Shown here: piece after piece, positions 55,338-63,640 of the stretch
How positions within the stretch are numbered: position 1 is the stretch's first letter
Layout: each line of letters starts with the position of its first letter
Translations under genes and position numbers: made by a program
Notes under the pieces: generated by a model
Told to the model about the DNA's origin: nothing
What the model saw: the letters and a program-made list of their open reading frames with translations, nothing else
The model's database searches: none
From: Streptomyces aureoverticillatus
Lineage (GTDB): Bacteria > Actinomycetota > Actinomycetes > Streptomycetales > Streptomycetaceae
Length of the DNA: 64,000 nucleotides
Assembly: GCF_014649395.1 (NCBI RefSeq)
Contig: NZ_BMSY01000006.1
Location: 248,001 to 312,000 of the forward strand
Reading direction: 5' to 3'

Positions 55338-56160
55338 ACTGCGCTATGTGTACGCCGTGTGCCGCCCGCCGGCCGCGCCGCTGCACGCCGACCTGACCGG
55401 CGTGGCCGGCGCGCCGCCGCGGCAGCTCGTCCACGAGGGCCTGGTGGCCGTCGTCAGCCCGGTCCCCGAGCGGGACTTCGCGCACGAACCGCTGCGCGCG
55501 CACCTGGAGGACCTCGACTGGCTCGCCGAGACGGCCCGCGCCCACCAGAGCGTCGTCTCCGCGCTGACCACCGTGACCTGCCCGCTGCCGCTGCGGCTCG
55601 CGACGGTCTTCCGTGACGACAGCGGCGTACGCGCCATGCTGGAGGACGAGTCGGACCGGCTGCGCCGGATCCTGGACCGGATCGACGGGCATGTGGAGTG
55701 GGGCGTGAAGGTGTGGCTCGGCGACTCCGGCGACGGCGACGGCGGCGCCGAGCCGCCCGCCGCGCGGCCGCGGAGCACCCCCGAGTCGGGGCGCGACTAC
55801 CTGCGCCGGCGCCGGGCCGGGAACGCCGCGCGCGAGGAGTCCGCGGCGCGGGCCGAGGTCTTCACCCGGCGGCTGTACGGCGACCTCGCCCGGTACGCGG
55901 CCGACGCGCGGCTGCACCCGGCGCAGACCGGGCCCCTCACCGAAGCGGGCTCCGGCCGGAACATCCTCAACTCGGCCTTTCTGGTGCCGCGTGCGCGGTC
56001 GGAGGAGTTCCTGGAGCTGATCGGCCGCGCGGAGGGCACCCAGCCGGGGCTGCGCGTGGAGGTGACCGGGCCGTGGGCGGCGTACTCCTTCACGGACGGG
56101 CCGGAGGCGACGGACGGTCCGGAGGCGACGAGCGGGCCGGAGGCGGGGGAGACGCCGTGA
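55327..56160 (+). CDS. gvpL: Gas vesicle protein GvpL
   Basis: A 277-residue second GvpL/GvpF-family protein: LRYVYAVCRPPAAPLHADLTGVAG, TVTCPLPLRLATVF-type region, HVEWGVKVWLG, FLVPRARSEEFLELI and VTGPWAAYSF. The end has (GPEATD)n repeats. Two GTG starts fit a GAGGAG site; 55327 gives the better spacing (9 bases), 55321 only 3. It overlaps gvpJ and gvpS. Confidence 0.9.
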   Translation: MTDELRYVYAVCRPPAAPLHADLTGVAGAPPRQLVHEGLVAVVSPVPERDFAHEPLRAHLEDLDWLAETARAHQSVVSALTTVTCPLPLRLATVFRDDSGVRAMLEDESDRLRRILDRIDGHVEWGVKVWLGDSGDGDGGAEPPAARPRSTPESGRDYLRRRRAGNAAREESAARAEVFTRRLYGDLARYAADARLHPAQTGPLTEAGSGRNILNSAFLVPRARSEEFLELIGRAEGTQPGLRVEVTGPWAAYSFTDGPEATDGPEATSGPEAGETP

Positions 56161-56411
56161 CGGCGTCGGGCGACCCCTTCGCGCAGCGCGAGATCGCCCT
56201 CGTCGACCTGCTGGACCGGCTCCTCGCCGGCGGGGTGGTCCTCACGGGCGACATCACCCTGCGGATCGCGGACGTGGACCTCGTCCGCATCGACCTGAAG
56301 GCGTTGATCAGCGCGGTCAACGCGCAGGTGCCGTCGCCGTTCGCGGCGGTGGACGACGGCCGCGACCCGCCGGAGCTGCCCCCGACGCGCGACCTGCCCG
56401 ACCCGGAGTGA
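56157..56411 (+). CDS. gvpS: Gas vesicle protein GvpS (small GvpA paralogue)
   Basis: An 84-residue GvpA-family protein: QREIALVDLLDRLLAGGVVLTGDITLRIADVDLVRIDLKALISAVNAQ. GTG start overlaps the gvpL stop (GTGA). It is the third GvpA-fold gene of the cluster, after gvpA and gvpJ. Confidence 0.88.
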   Translation: MTASGDPFAQREIALVDLLDRLLAGGVVLTGDITLRIADVDLVRIDLKALISAVNAQVPSPFAAVDDGRDPPELPPTRDLPDPE

Positions 56412-56442
56412 CCTGCCCGACCCGGAGCGTCCTGGAGGCGTC

Positions 56443-56712
56443 ATGGACATGGATCTCGAACCCGACACCGTGGAACGCGACCTGGTCGCCCTCGTCCTGA
56501 CCGTCGTCGAACTCCTCCGTCAGCTGATGGAGCGGCAGGCGATCCGCCGCTTCGACTCCGGCGAGCTGACGGAGGACCAGGAGGAGCGGGTCGGCATGAC
56601 GCTGATGCTCCTGGAGGACCGCATGACGCGGCTGCGCGAGCGCTACGGGCTGCGGCCCGAGGACCTGAACCTGGACCTCGGCCCGCTGGGCCCGCTGCTG
56701 CCCCGGGAGTGA
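56443..56712 (+). CDS. gvpK: Gas vesicle protein GvpK
   Basis: An 89-residue GvpK-family protein: DTVERDLVALVLTVVELLRQLMERQAIRRFDSGELTEDQEERVGMTLMLLEDRMTRLRERYGLRPEDLNLDLGPLG, a nearly full match to the family pattern. Last gene of the cluster; a convergent methyltransferase gene follows 75 bp on. No clear terminator between them. Confidence 0.92.
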   Translation: MDMDLEPDTVERDLVALVLTVVELLRQLMERQAIRRFDSGELTEDQEERVGMTLMLLEDRMTRLRERYGLRPEDLNLDLGPLGPLLPRE

Positions 56713-56787
56713 CCACCCGTCCCCGTGTATCAGTCAGGCCCCGTACCTGTCAGGCTCCGCCCTCCACGCATCAGACCCCGCCCGGCC

Positions 56788-57615
56788 TCACGCCCGGCAC
56801 AGCACCTCCCCGTGCAGCACCGCGAACCAGCCGTCCTCCGACCGCCCCCACTCCCGCCAGGCCGCCGCGACGGCCTCCAGGCGCGCCGTGTCGGCGTGCC
56901 CGCTCGCCCGCGCCCGCCCGGCGTACGCGGACGCGACCGTGCGGTCCGCCCACAGCCCGCTCCACCAGGCCCGTTCCTCGGGCGTGCTGTAGCACCAGGT
57001 GCCCGCGGTGCACGCGACCTCCGTGAAACCGGCCTCCAGGGCCCAGGACTTGAGGCGCCGCCCGGCGTCCGGTTCGCCCCCGTTGGCGCGGGCCACGCGC
57101 CGGTACAGGGCGAGCCAGTCGTCGAGGCCCGGCACCCGCGGGTACCAGGTCATCGCCTCGTAGTCGCTGTCGCGCACAGCGACGATGCCGCCCGGCCGGC
57201 ACACCCGGCGCATCTCCCGCAGGGCCCGCACCGGATCGCCCACGTGCTGGAGCACCTGGTGGGCGTGCACGACGTCGAACGAGTCGTCGGGGTGGGCGAG
57301 CGCGTGCACGTCGTCGACGGCGAACGTCACGTTGTCCAGGCCGCGTTCGGCAGCCGTGGCGCGGGCCCGGTCCAGGATGCCGGGAGCGCGGTCGACGCCC
57401 GTGACGTGGCCGTCCGGGACCAGCGCGGCCAGGTCGGCGGTGATGGTGCCGGGGCCGCAGCCGACGTCCAGGATCCGCCAGTGCGGCCGCAGCGAACCGA
57501 GCAGATACGCGGCGGAGTTGGCGGCGGTGCGCCAGGTGTGGGAGCGCAGCACGGACTCGTGGTGCCCGTGCGTGTAGACGGCGGTCTCGGCGTGGGTCTG
57601 CTGCGGTTGCGACAT
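56788..57615 (-). CDS. Class I SAM-dependent methyltransferase
   Basis: A 275-residue UbiE/COQ5-like methyltransferase. Motif I ILDVGCGPGTITADLAAL, motif II VTGVDRAPGILDRAR, motif III region FDVVHAHQVLQHVGDPVRALREMRRVCRPGGIVAVRDSDYEAMTWYPRVP. The C-terminal part (TWCYSTPEERAWWSGLWADR) fits this subfamily. The ATG at 57615 lies 24 bp downstream of a perfect 13-bp inverted repeat. Substrate unknown. Confidence 0.87.
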   Translation of the reverse strand: MSQPQQTHAETAVYTHGHHESVLRSHTWRTAANSAAYLLGSLRPHWRILDVGCGPGTITADLAALVPDGHVTGVDRAPGILDRARATAAERGLDNVTFAVDDVHALAHPDDSFDVVHAHQVLQHVGDPVRALREMRRVCRPGGIVAVRDSDYEAMTWYPRVPGLDDWLALYRRVARANGGEPDAGRRLKSWALEAGFTEVACTAGTWCYSTPEERAWWSGLWADRTVASAYAGRARASGHADTARLEAVAAAWREWGRSEDGWFAVLHGEVLCRA

Positions 57616-57638
57616 GGCGGCACTGTACGACGCCGATG

Positions 57639-57670
57639 CCGCATTGTGAGACCTGTATCTCACAATGCGG
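57639..57670 (-). promoter_or_regulatory. Perfect 13-bp inverted repeat, likely operator
   Basis: CCGCATTGTGAGA, 6-bp spacer CCTGTA, TCTCACAATGCGG. It is centred about 40 bp upstream of the methyltransferase start. Just next to it (57670-57694) GGTCAACGTGC is directly repeated. Length and perfection strongly suggest a regulator binding site or an mRNA hairpin. Confidence 0.65.
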
Positions 57671-57729
57671 TCAACGTGCGGTCAACGTGCGGTCGGCCGT
57701 GAGTGTCCGACGCGGTCGCCCGGTGGGCG

Positions 57730-59217
57730 TCAGGCGGTCGGTGACGGCCGGTAGACCACCAGCGCCTCCGGCAGCTTGTCGATCACCAACTCGCCCTCGG
57801 CGCGGGCGAGTTCACCGTCGTAGGCGATCTTCGTGCCGGGAGTGAGGCCGTCGACGCGCAGGCGCCGCGGGCGGACCGCGGTCTGGACGGGGGAGCGCTC
57901 GACCGGGGAGGTGAGCGCGGCCGCGAGCAGCCGGGCGCCCGGCCTGCGGCCGCCGTGCACGACGCGTACGTCGAGCAGCCCGTCGGCGAGGTCGAACCGC
58001 CGGGCGGGCGCGAGACCCAGGCGGTGGTACACGCAGTTCCCGGCGAACAGCAGCCACAGCGCCCCCTCGGTGCCGCCGAACTCGGCGCGCAGCGGCTGCC
58101 GGTCGGCCCGCAGCACGTGGGCCGCGGCGAGCACGCCCGCGGGCCAGCCGCCGATCCGGTGCGCCCACCGCTCGCGCTCGCGCACCAGCTCGGGGTAGAC
58201 ACCGAGGCTGAAGGTGTTCAGGAAGCACCCCTCACCGGCCGCCGAGCGGAACCGGCCCACGTCCACCGCGACCGCCTCGCCCGTCTCCACGGCGCGCGCC
58301 AGCCCGTGGGCCTCCTCCACCCCCAGGTCGTACGCGAAGTGGTTGAGCGTGCCGCCGGGCAGCACCGCGAGGGGCAGTCCGTGCCGCACGGCGACCGTCG
58401 CCGCCGCGTTGACCGTGCCGTCGCCGCCGCACACGCCGAGCGCGCGGGCACGGGCCGCGGCCTTCTCCAACTCGGCGGGCAGCTCGGCCGGCTCGCAGGT
58501 CACGACCTCGGCGTGCGGCAGCACGGCGAGCAGTTCGGACGCCCGGTCGGAGGTCCTCGCACCGCTGTTGGCGACCACGACCAGGCCGCGCCCGCCGCGC
58601 AGGGCGGGGGCCTCGGCGCGCGGGCGGCCCGGAGGCGGCAGCTGGGACCTGGTCGGCACGAGGCCGCGTACGGCGAGCGCGGCACCGGCGCCGAGGGCGG
58701 CACCGGCGAGGACGTCGCTCGGGAAGTGCACACCCGTGTAGACGCGGGACAGCGCGACGGCGCCCGCGAGCGGCGCGACGGCCGCGCCGAGGCGGGGCGA
58801 CTCCAGGGCCACGCCGGCCGCGAAGGCCGCCGCGGACGCGGAGTGTCCCGACGGGAAGGACGTGGTGACGGGCTGCCGCTTCAGCCTGCGCACGAGCGGC
58901 ACGGTGTCCAGACCCGGCCGGGTCCGCCGCACCGTCCGCTTGCCGAGCGTGTTGATCGTCGCGGACGCCACCGCCAGCGACGCCACGCCGCGTGCGGCGG
59001 CCCGCCTGGCCCGCGGCCTGCGGGTCGCGGCGAGCGCCGCGGCCGTGGCGAACCACAGCCGCCCGTGGTTCGCGGCGTGGCTGAGCCGGGGCAGCAGCCG
59101 GTCGGCGCCGGGCCAGTGGCGCGCGGCGACCACGTCGAAGACCCGGTGGTCCAGCGCGGTCAGCCGGTTCCTGGTGGCGCGGGCCGGGGGCAGGGGGAGA
59201 TCGGCGTCAGGGCTCAT
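57730..59217 (-). CDS. PAP2 phosphatase-diacylglycerol kinase fusion
   Basis: A 495-residue membrane protein. N-terminal PAP2 domain (~1-195): KRTVRRTRPG (first motif), PSGHSASAAAF and SRVYTGVHFPSDVLAG complete the phosphatase site. C-terminal lipid-kinase domain (~205-495): GVCGGDGTVNAAATVAVR and LAVLPGGTLNHFAYDLG, with a DAGK C-terminal LFAGNCVYHRLGLAPARRFDLADGLLDVRVVHGG. Together the two activities could cycle phosphatidic acid, or the PAP2 might act on another lipid phosphate. A GTTG-N15-GGGTAC element (59252-59228) may drive a near-leaderless mRNA. Confidence 0.88.
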   Translation of the reverse strand: MSPDADLPLPPARATRNRLTALDHRVFDVVAARHWPGADRLLPRLSHAANHGRLWFATAAALAATRRPRARRAAARGVASLAVASATINTLGKRTVRRTRPGLDTVPLVRRLKRQPVTTSFPSGHSASAAAFAAGVALESPRLGAAVAPLAGAVALSRVYTGVHFPSDVLAGAALGAGAALAVRGLVPTRSQLPPPGRPRAEAPALRGGRGLVVVANSGARTSDRASELLAVLPHAEVVTCEPAELPAELEKAAARARALGVCGGDGTVNAAATVAVRHGLPLAVLPGGTLNHFAYDLGVEEAHGLARAVETGEAVAVDVGRFRSAAGEGCFLNTFSLGVYPELVRERERWAHRIGGWPAGVLAAAHVLRADRQPLRAEFGGTEGALWLLFAGNCVYHRLGLAPARRFDLADGLLDVRVVHGGRRPGARLLAAALTSPVERSPVQTAVRPRRLRVDGLTPGTKIAYDGELARAEGELVIDKLPEALVVYRPSPTA

Positions 59218-59267
59218 GGGACGGCGGGTACCCCCGCCGCGCCGCCTCCAACGGCCCGACAAACCGT

Positions 59268-59297
59268 TTGCCGACGTCGCACGCCCCCACGGACAAT
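59268..59297 (+). promoter_or_regulatory. Leaderless promoter of the ABC-F gene
   Basis: TTGCCG (59268-59273), 18 bp, GACAAT (59292-59297), seven bases before the ATG at 59305. No ribosome site is present, so transcription probably starts at the ATG. Confidence 0.5.
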
Positions 59298-59304
59298 CGC
59301 CCCC

Positions 59305-60942
59305 ATGGGACATCTGGAAGCCGCGCATCTTGAGTACTACCTCCCGGACGGGCGAGCGCTGCTCGGTGATGTCTCGTTCCGCGTGGGCGAGGGCGCGGCG
59401 GTGGCGCTGGTGGGGGCCAACGGCGCGGGCAAGACGACGCTGCTCAGGCTCATCGCGGGGGAGCTGCAGCCGCACGGCGGCACCGTCACGGTGTCCGGCG
59501 GCCTCGGCGTGATGCCCCAGTTCGTCGGCTCCGTACGCGACGCCACCACCGTGCGCGACCTGCTGGTCTCGGTGGCCCAACCGCGCATCCGCGACGCGGC
59601 GGAGGCCGTCGACCGCGCCGAGCACGCCCTCATGACCGTCGACGACGAGGCGGCCCAACTCCAGTACGCGCAGGCCCTGTCCGACTGGGCGGAGGCCCGG
59701 GGGTACGAGGCCGAGACACTCTGGGACATGTGCACGACGGCCGCGCTCGGCGTCCCGTACGAGAAGGCCCAGTGGCGCGAGGTGCGCACGCTCTCCGGCG
59801 GCGAGCAGAAGCGCCTGGTCCTTGAGGCCCTGCTGCGCGGCACCGACGAGGTGCTGCTCCTGGACGAGCCGGACAACTACCTGGACGTCCCCGGCAAGCG
59901 CTGGCTGGAGGAACGCCTCAAGGAGACCCGCAAGACCGTCCTGTTCGTGAGCCACGACCGCGAACTCCTCGCCCGCTCCGCCGAGAAGATCGTCAGCGTC
60001 GAGCCGAGCCCGGCCGGCTCGGAGGTGTGGACGCACGGCGGGGGCTTCGCGACGTACCACGAGGCGCGCCAGGAGCGCTTCGCCCGCTTCGAGGAGCTGC
60101 GCCGCCGCTGGGACGAGAAGCACGCCCAGCTCAAGAAGCTCGTCCTGGACATGCAGCAGTACGCGTCGCGCAGCGACGAGATGGCCTCGCGCTATCAGGC
60201 GGCGAAGACCCGGCTGCGCAAGTTCGAGGAGGCCGGGCCGCCGCCCGAGCCGCCGCGCAAGCAGGACATCACCATGCGCCTGCACGGCGGCCGCACCGGC
60301 GTACGCGCCGTCACCTGCAAGAACCTCGAACTGACCGGCCTGATGAAACCCTTCGACCTGGAGGTCTTCTACGGCGAGCGCGTCGCCGTCCTCGGCTCCA
60401 ACGGCTCGGGCAAGTCGCATTTCCTGCGCCTCCTCGCCGGAGACCCCGGTACACACGACAACCCGGTGGCGCACACGGGCGAGTGGAAGCTCGGCGCACG
60501 CGTCGTGCCCGGCCACTTCGCGCAGACGCACGCCCACCCCGAGCTCTTCGGCCGCACCCTGCTCGACATCCTGTGGCGCGAGCACGCCAAGGACCGGGGC
60601 GCGGCGATGTCCCGGCTGCGCCGCTACGAACTCACCGCGCAGGCCGAGCAGCGCTTCGAGAAACTCTCCGGCGGCCAGCAGGCCCGCTTCCAGATCCTGC
60701 TCCTCGAACTCCAGGGCGCCACGGCCCTGTTGCTCGACGAGCCCACCGACAACCTCGACCTGGAGTCGGCCGAGGCACTCCAGGAGGGCCTGGAGGCGTA
60801 TGAGGGCACCGTGCTCGCGGTCACCCACGACCGCTGGTTCGCCCGGTCGTTCGACCGCTTTCTCGTGTTCGGCGCCGACGGCCGGGTCCGCGAGACCCCC
60901 GAGCCCGTGTGGGACGAGCGAAGAGTGGAGCGGGCCCGGTAG
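59305..60942 (+). CDS. ABC-F-family ATPase
   Basis: A 545-residue soluble protein with two ATPase domains. Domain 1: ALVGANGAGKTTLLRL, TLSGGEQKRLVLEALL, LLLDEPDNYLDVPGKRWL. Linker (~225-300, charged, RWDEKHAQLKKLVLDMQQYASRSDEMASRYQAAK). Domain 2: AVLGSNGSGKSHFLRL, KLSGGQQARFQILLL, LLLDEPTDNLDLESAEAL. ABC-F proteins act on the ribosome (translation factors or antibiotic protection); no membrane part is encoded. The unusual GSNGSGKSHF replaces the more usual GKST. Confidence 0.88.
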   Translation: MGHLEAAHLEYYLPDGRALLGDVSFRVGEGAAVALVGANGAGKTTLLRLIAGELQPHGGTVTVSGGLGVMPQFVGSVRDATTVRDLLVSVAQPRIRDAAEAVDRAEHALMTVDDEAAQLQYAQALSDWAEARGYEAETLWDMCTTAALGVPYEKAQWREVRTLSGGEQKRLVLEALLRGTDEVLLLDEPDNYLDVPGKRWLEERLKETRKTVLFVSHDRELLARSAEKIVSVEPSPAGSEVWTHGGGFATYHEARQERFARFEELRRRWDEKHAQLKKLVLDMQQYASRSDEMASRYQAAKTRLRKFEEAGPPPEPPRKQDITMRLHGGRTGVRAVTCKNLELTGLMKPFDLEVFYGERVAVLGSNGSGKSHFLRLLAGDPGTHDNPVAHTGEWKLGARVVPGHFAQTHAHPELFGRTLLDILWREHAKDRGAAMSRLRRYELTAQAEQRFEKLSGGQQARFQILLLELQGATALLLDEPTDNLDLESAEALQEGLEAYEGTVLAVTHDRWFARSFDRFLVFGADGRVRETPEPVWDERRVERAR

Positions 60943-60996
60943 CGACGGCGGTAGCGTGGCCGAAACCAGGCCGTGCGCTGCGCAGTTGGAGAGACC

Positions 60997-61959
60997 GTGA
61001 CTGTGAGGACGTCCTTCGGGACCAGTGATGTGGACGAGGCCAGGCAACTGCTCGAGACCGCCTACTACAGCAATTTCCTGGACGTGCTCGACGGGCCGCG
61101 GCGCTTCCGGGCGGACTTCACCATCGGGCAGTTCGGCGCACTGACCGTGGGCGAACTGACCTGCGGCGCGGATCTGCGGGCGCGGGTCGGGGAACTCGGG
61201 GCGTACCACGTGAACATCCCGCTGAGCGGCCACATGAGCTGGCGCCAGGGCTCCGCCGCGTCGACGCTCACCCTGCCCGACAGCGCCGCCGTCTACCAGC
61301 CGGTCGGCGACACCGCGGTCGACCGGTGGTCGGGCGACTGCCGGTTGCTCGCCGTGAAGCTGGACCGGGTGGCCCTTGAGGAGAGCCTGGAGCGGCTGCT
61401 CGGCAGGCCGGTCCGCGGTCCGGTGACCTTCGAGCCGGGCTTCGACATCAGCCGGGGGCCCGGGCGGGGCTGGACGCGGCTCGTGCGCGCGGTCACGGAG
61501 GACCTGCTCGACGAGTCCTCGCTGCTGAGCGGGCCCCTGGTCGCGCCGCCCGTGCAGGAGGCGATCCTGAACGGGCTGCTGCTCTGCGCCGGACACCGCT
61601 ACCGCGACCAGCTCGCCGAGCCCGTGCGCCGGTTGCGGCCCGCGCCGGTCAAGCGCGCCATGGACGCCGTGCTGCGGCGGCCCGAGCACCCCTTCACCAC
61701 CGCCGCGCTCGCCGCCGAGGCACGCGTCGGCGTGCGCTGGCTGCAGGAGGCCTTCCGGCGGTACGTGGGGATGTCCCCGATGGCGTACGTACGCGACGTA
61801 CGCCTGCAGCGGGTGCGGGACGAACTGCGCGCGGCCGCTCCCGGCGAGGCCCGGGTGAGCGAGGCCGCCCACCGCTGGGGCTTCGCCCACCTCGGCCGGT
61901 TCGCGGAGCAGTACCGGGCGCGGTTCGGGGAGCTGCCGTCGCAGACGCTGCGGGGTTAG
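60997..61959 (+). CDS. AraC-family transcriptional regulator
   Basis: A 320-residue regulator of the AraC-binding-like (AraC_binding_2) type. The N-terminal ~170 residues form the sensing cupin-like domain (GELGAYHVNIPLSGHM-like). The C-terminal AraC HTH is at ~225-320: HPFTTAALAAEARVGVRWLQEAFRRYVGMSPMAYVRDVRLQRVRDEL and VSEAAHRWGFAHLGRFAEQYRARFGELPSQTL. GTG at 60997 or 61003 are both near GGAGAG. Target genes unknown. Confidence 0.85.
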   Translation: MTVRTSFGTSDVDEARQLLETAYYSNFLDVLDGPRRFRADFTIGQFGALTVGELTCGADLRARVGELGAYHVNIPLSGHMSWRQGSAASTLTLPDSAAVYQPVGDTAVDRWSGDCRLLAVKLDRVALEESLERLLGRPVRGPVTFEPGFDISRGPGRGWTRLVRAVTEDLLDESSLLSGPLVAPPVQEAILNGLLLCAGHRYRDQLAEPVRRLRPAPVKRAMDAVLRRPEHPFTTAALAAEARVGVRWLQEAFRRYVGMSPMAYVRDVRLQRVRDELRAAAPGEARVSEAAHRWGFAHLGRFAEQYRARFGELPSQTLRG

Positions 61960-62403
61960 GGCGTACCCGCGAAGGGTCGGTGGGTCGGCGCGCGGCGTCG
62001 CGGCGGCCCGGCGGACACGCCTGGGTACGCCGGGGCGCGGACGCCGCGGACGCGGTGCGTTCCGCGGACAGCCGCCGCGCCGAGCGGATCGTGGGCGCCC
62101 CGGTGGCCGCCTAGGGTGAGGTCGGCACCGGGTGGACCGGTCGCCGTCGCGGGAGTCCTAGCCTTCTCCCGGGGCGTCGGCCGCGGACGGATCTCCGGTG
62201 TCTCCGGCCCGGCGCAGCCCGCCGGGCCGGCTTTACGGACCGCGGGCCCGGTGATCCCCCCTCGTGCCATCGGGCCCGCCTCTTCCGGCCCCGCTTCCGC
62301 TGCCTCCCGGGCGCCGTGCGACCACACTCGAAGGTGCGCGCGGCGACGTGCCCCGCGCAGGCGGAGACGACGCCCCGCGCACGAGCGGGAGACCGGAGGC
62401 GGC
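61960..62403. other. Intergenic region with a terminator-like hairpin
   Basis: 444 bp without a supported protein gene. It holds a TAGGGT -10-like hexamer at 62112-62117 and, 87 bp further, a hairpin with an 11-bp stem, CCGGCCCGGCG / CGCCGGGCCGG (62204-62230), then CTTT. The pair could delimit a ~110-nt RNA, or be a 5' leader attenuator of the next gene. Confidence 0.4.
62204..62234 (+). terminator. Terminator-like hairpin in the intergenic region
   Basis: 11-bp perfect stem with loop CAGCC, followed by CTTT on the plus strand. It is 245 bp after the AraC stop and 170 bp before the next start codon. Confidence 0.5.
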
Positions 62404-62988
62404 ATGAGCACGATGGACGGATCCCGGCTGCTGCGGCGGCACGGCCGGGCCCTCGACCTGTTCACCGAACGGGTGCACACCGTGCGGGCGGACCAGTGGG
62501 ACGCGCCGACGCCCTGCGCCGACTGGACGGTGCGCGACCTCGTCAACCACCTGGCCGCGGAACAGCTCTGGGTCCCGCCCCTGGTGCGCGACGGCGCCGC
62601 CATCGAGGAGGTCGGCGACACCTTCGAGGGCGACATGCTCGGCCGCGACCCGGTCGCCTCCTGGGACACCGCCGCCGAGGCGTCCCGCACCGCGTTCGAG
62701 GCGCCGGGCGCCCTGGAGCGCACCGTGCACCTCTCCTACGGCGACACGCCCGCGCGCGACTACTGCGCCCAGATGATCACCGACCTGGTCGTGCACAGCT
62801 GGGACCTGGCGCGGGCGATCGGCGCCGACGAACGGCTGCCGGACGACCTCGTCGCCGCGGCGGTACGCGAAGTGACGCCGTACGCCGCCGAGTTGAGCAA
62901 GAGCGGCCTGTTCGCCCCGGCCGTGCAGCCCCCGCCCGGGGCGGACGTCCAGACCAAACTCCTGTGCCTGCTCGGCCGGACTCCCTAG
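62404..62988 (+). CDS. TIGR03086-family (mycothiol-maleylpyruvate isomerase-like) protein
   Basis: A 194-residue DinB/MDMPI-fold protein: DLFTERVHTVRADQWDAPTPCADWTVRDLVNHLAAEQLWVPPLV (metal-site His in NHL), then YCAQMITDLVVHSWDLARAIGADERLPDDLVAAAV (HSWDLARA). TIGR03086 members are common in actinobacteria and often are mycothiol- or metal-dependent; function unassigned here. GGAGG precedes the ATG. Confidence 0.83.
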   Translation: MSTMDGSRLLRRHGRALDLFTERVHTVRADQWDAPTPCADWTVRDLVNHLAAEQLWVPPLVRDGAAIEEVGDTFEGDMLGRDPVASWDTAAEASRTAFEAPGALERTVHLSYGDTPARDYCAQMITDLVVHSWDLARAIGADERLPDDLVAAAVREVTPYAAELSKSGLFAPAVQPPPGADVQTKLLCLLGRTP

Positions 62989-63026
62989 GGCCGCGCCGGG
63001 AGCCACGCCCGCCGGACCCGAATCGG

Positions 63027-63572
63027 CTACCGGCTCGCGGACCGGGCGAACTCCGTCATGAACGCCTCACAGAAGGCCTTGAGGTCGTCCGGCTTGCGGC
63101 TGGTGATCAGCGTCGCCGGGCCGCCGTCGCAGACCTTGACCTGCTCGTCGACCCAGGTGCCGCCCGCGTTGCGGACGTCGGTGCGCAGGCTCGGCCACGA
63201 CGTCAGCGTGCGGTCGCGCACCACGTCCGCCTCGATGAGCGTCCACGGGGCGTGACAGATCGCGGCGACCGGCCGGCCCAGCTCGAAGAACGCGCGGACG
63301 AACGCCACCGCGTTCTCGTCGGTGCGCAGCAGGTCGGGGTTGGCGACGCCGCCCGGCAGCACCAGGCCGTCGAACTCGTCCGCGGTCACCTCGCCGACCA
63401 CCTGGTCGACGGGGAACGTGTCGGCCTTGTCCAAGTGGTGGAAGGCCTGCGCGGAGCCGGACTCGGTGGACACCAGGACGGGCTCGCCGCCGCCGTCCAC
63501 CACGGCCTGCCAGGGATCGGTCAGCTCGACCTGTTCGACGCCTTCGGGGGCGACAAGAAACGCGATACGCAT
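63027..63572 (-). CDS. DJ-1/PfpI-family protein
   Basis: A 181-residue class-I glutamine-amidotransferase-like protein. The nucleophile elbow is AAICHAPWTLIEADVVRDRTLTSWPSLRTDVRNAGG, with Cys ~105 and His next to it, and an N-terminal FLVAPEGVEQVELTDPWQAVVDGGG (Glu for the triad). The layout matches PfpI/YhbO protease-chaperone-like or glyoxalase-III-like proteins linked to stress. It follows convergently the MDMPI-like gene. Confidence 0.87.
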   Translation of the reverse strand: MRIAFLVAPEGVEQVELTDPWQAVVDGGGEPVLVSTESGSAQAFHHLDKADTFPVDQVVGEVTADEFDGLVLPGGVANPDLLRTDENAVAFVRAFFELGRPVAAICHAPWTLIEADVVRDRTLTSWPSLRTDVRNAGGTWVDEQVKVCDGGPATLITSRKPDDLKAFCEAFMTEFARSASR

Positions 63573-63640
63573 ACGTCAACGTCCCTTTCGGAGATCGGAT
63601 CAGGGGCTCGGTGTTCAGGCCGTCGGGTCGGGCCGTCGGG

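Noticed and set aside
57730..61890. 1386-residue minus-strand frame
   Set aside because: The N-terminal ~890 residues are the antisense of the ABC-F and AraC genes; the real PAP2-DAGK start is at 59217.
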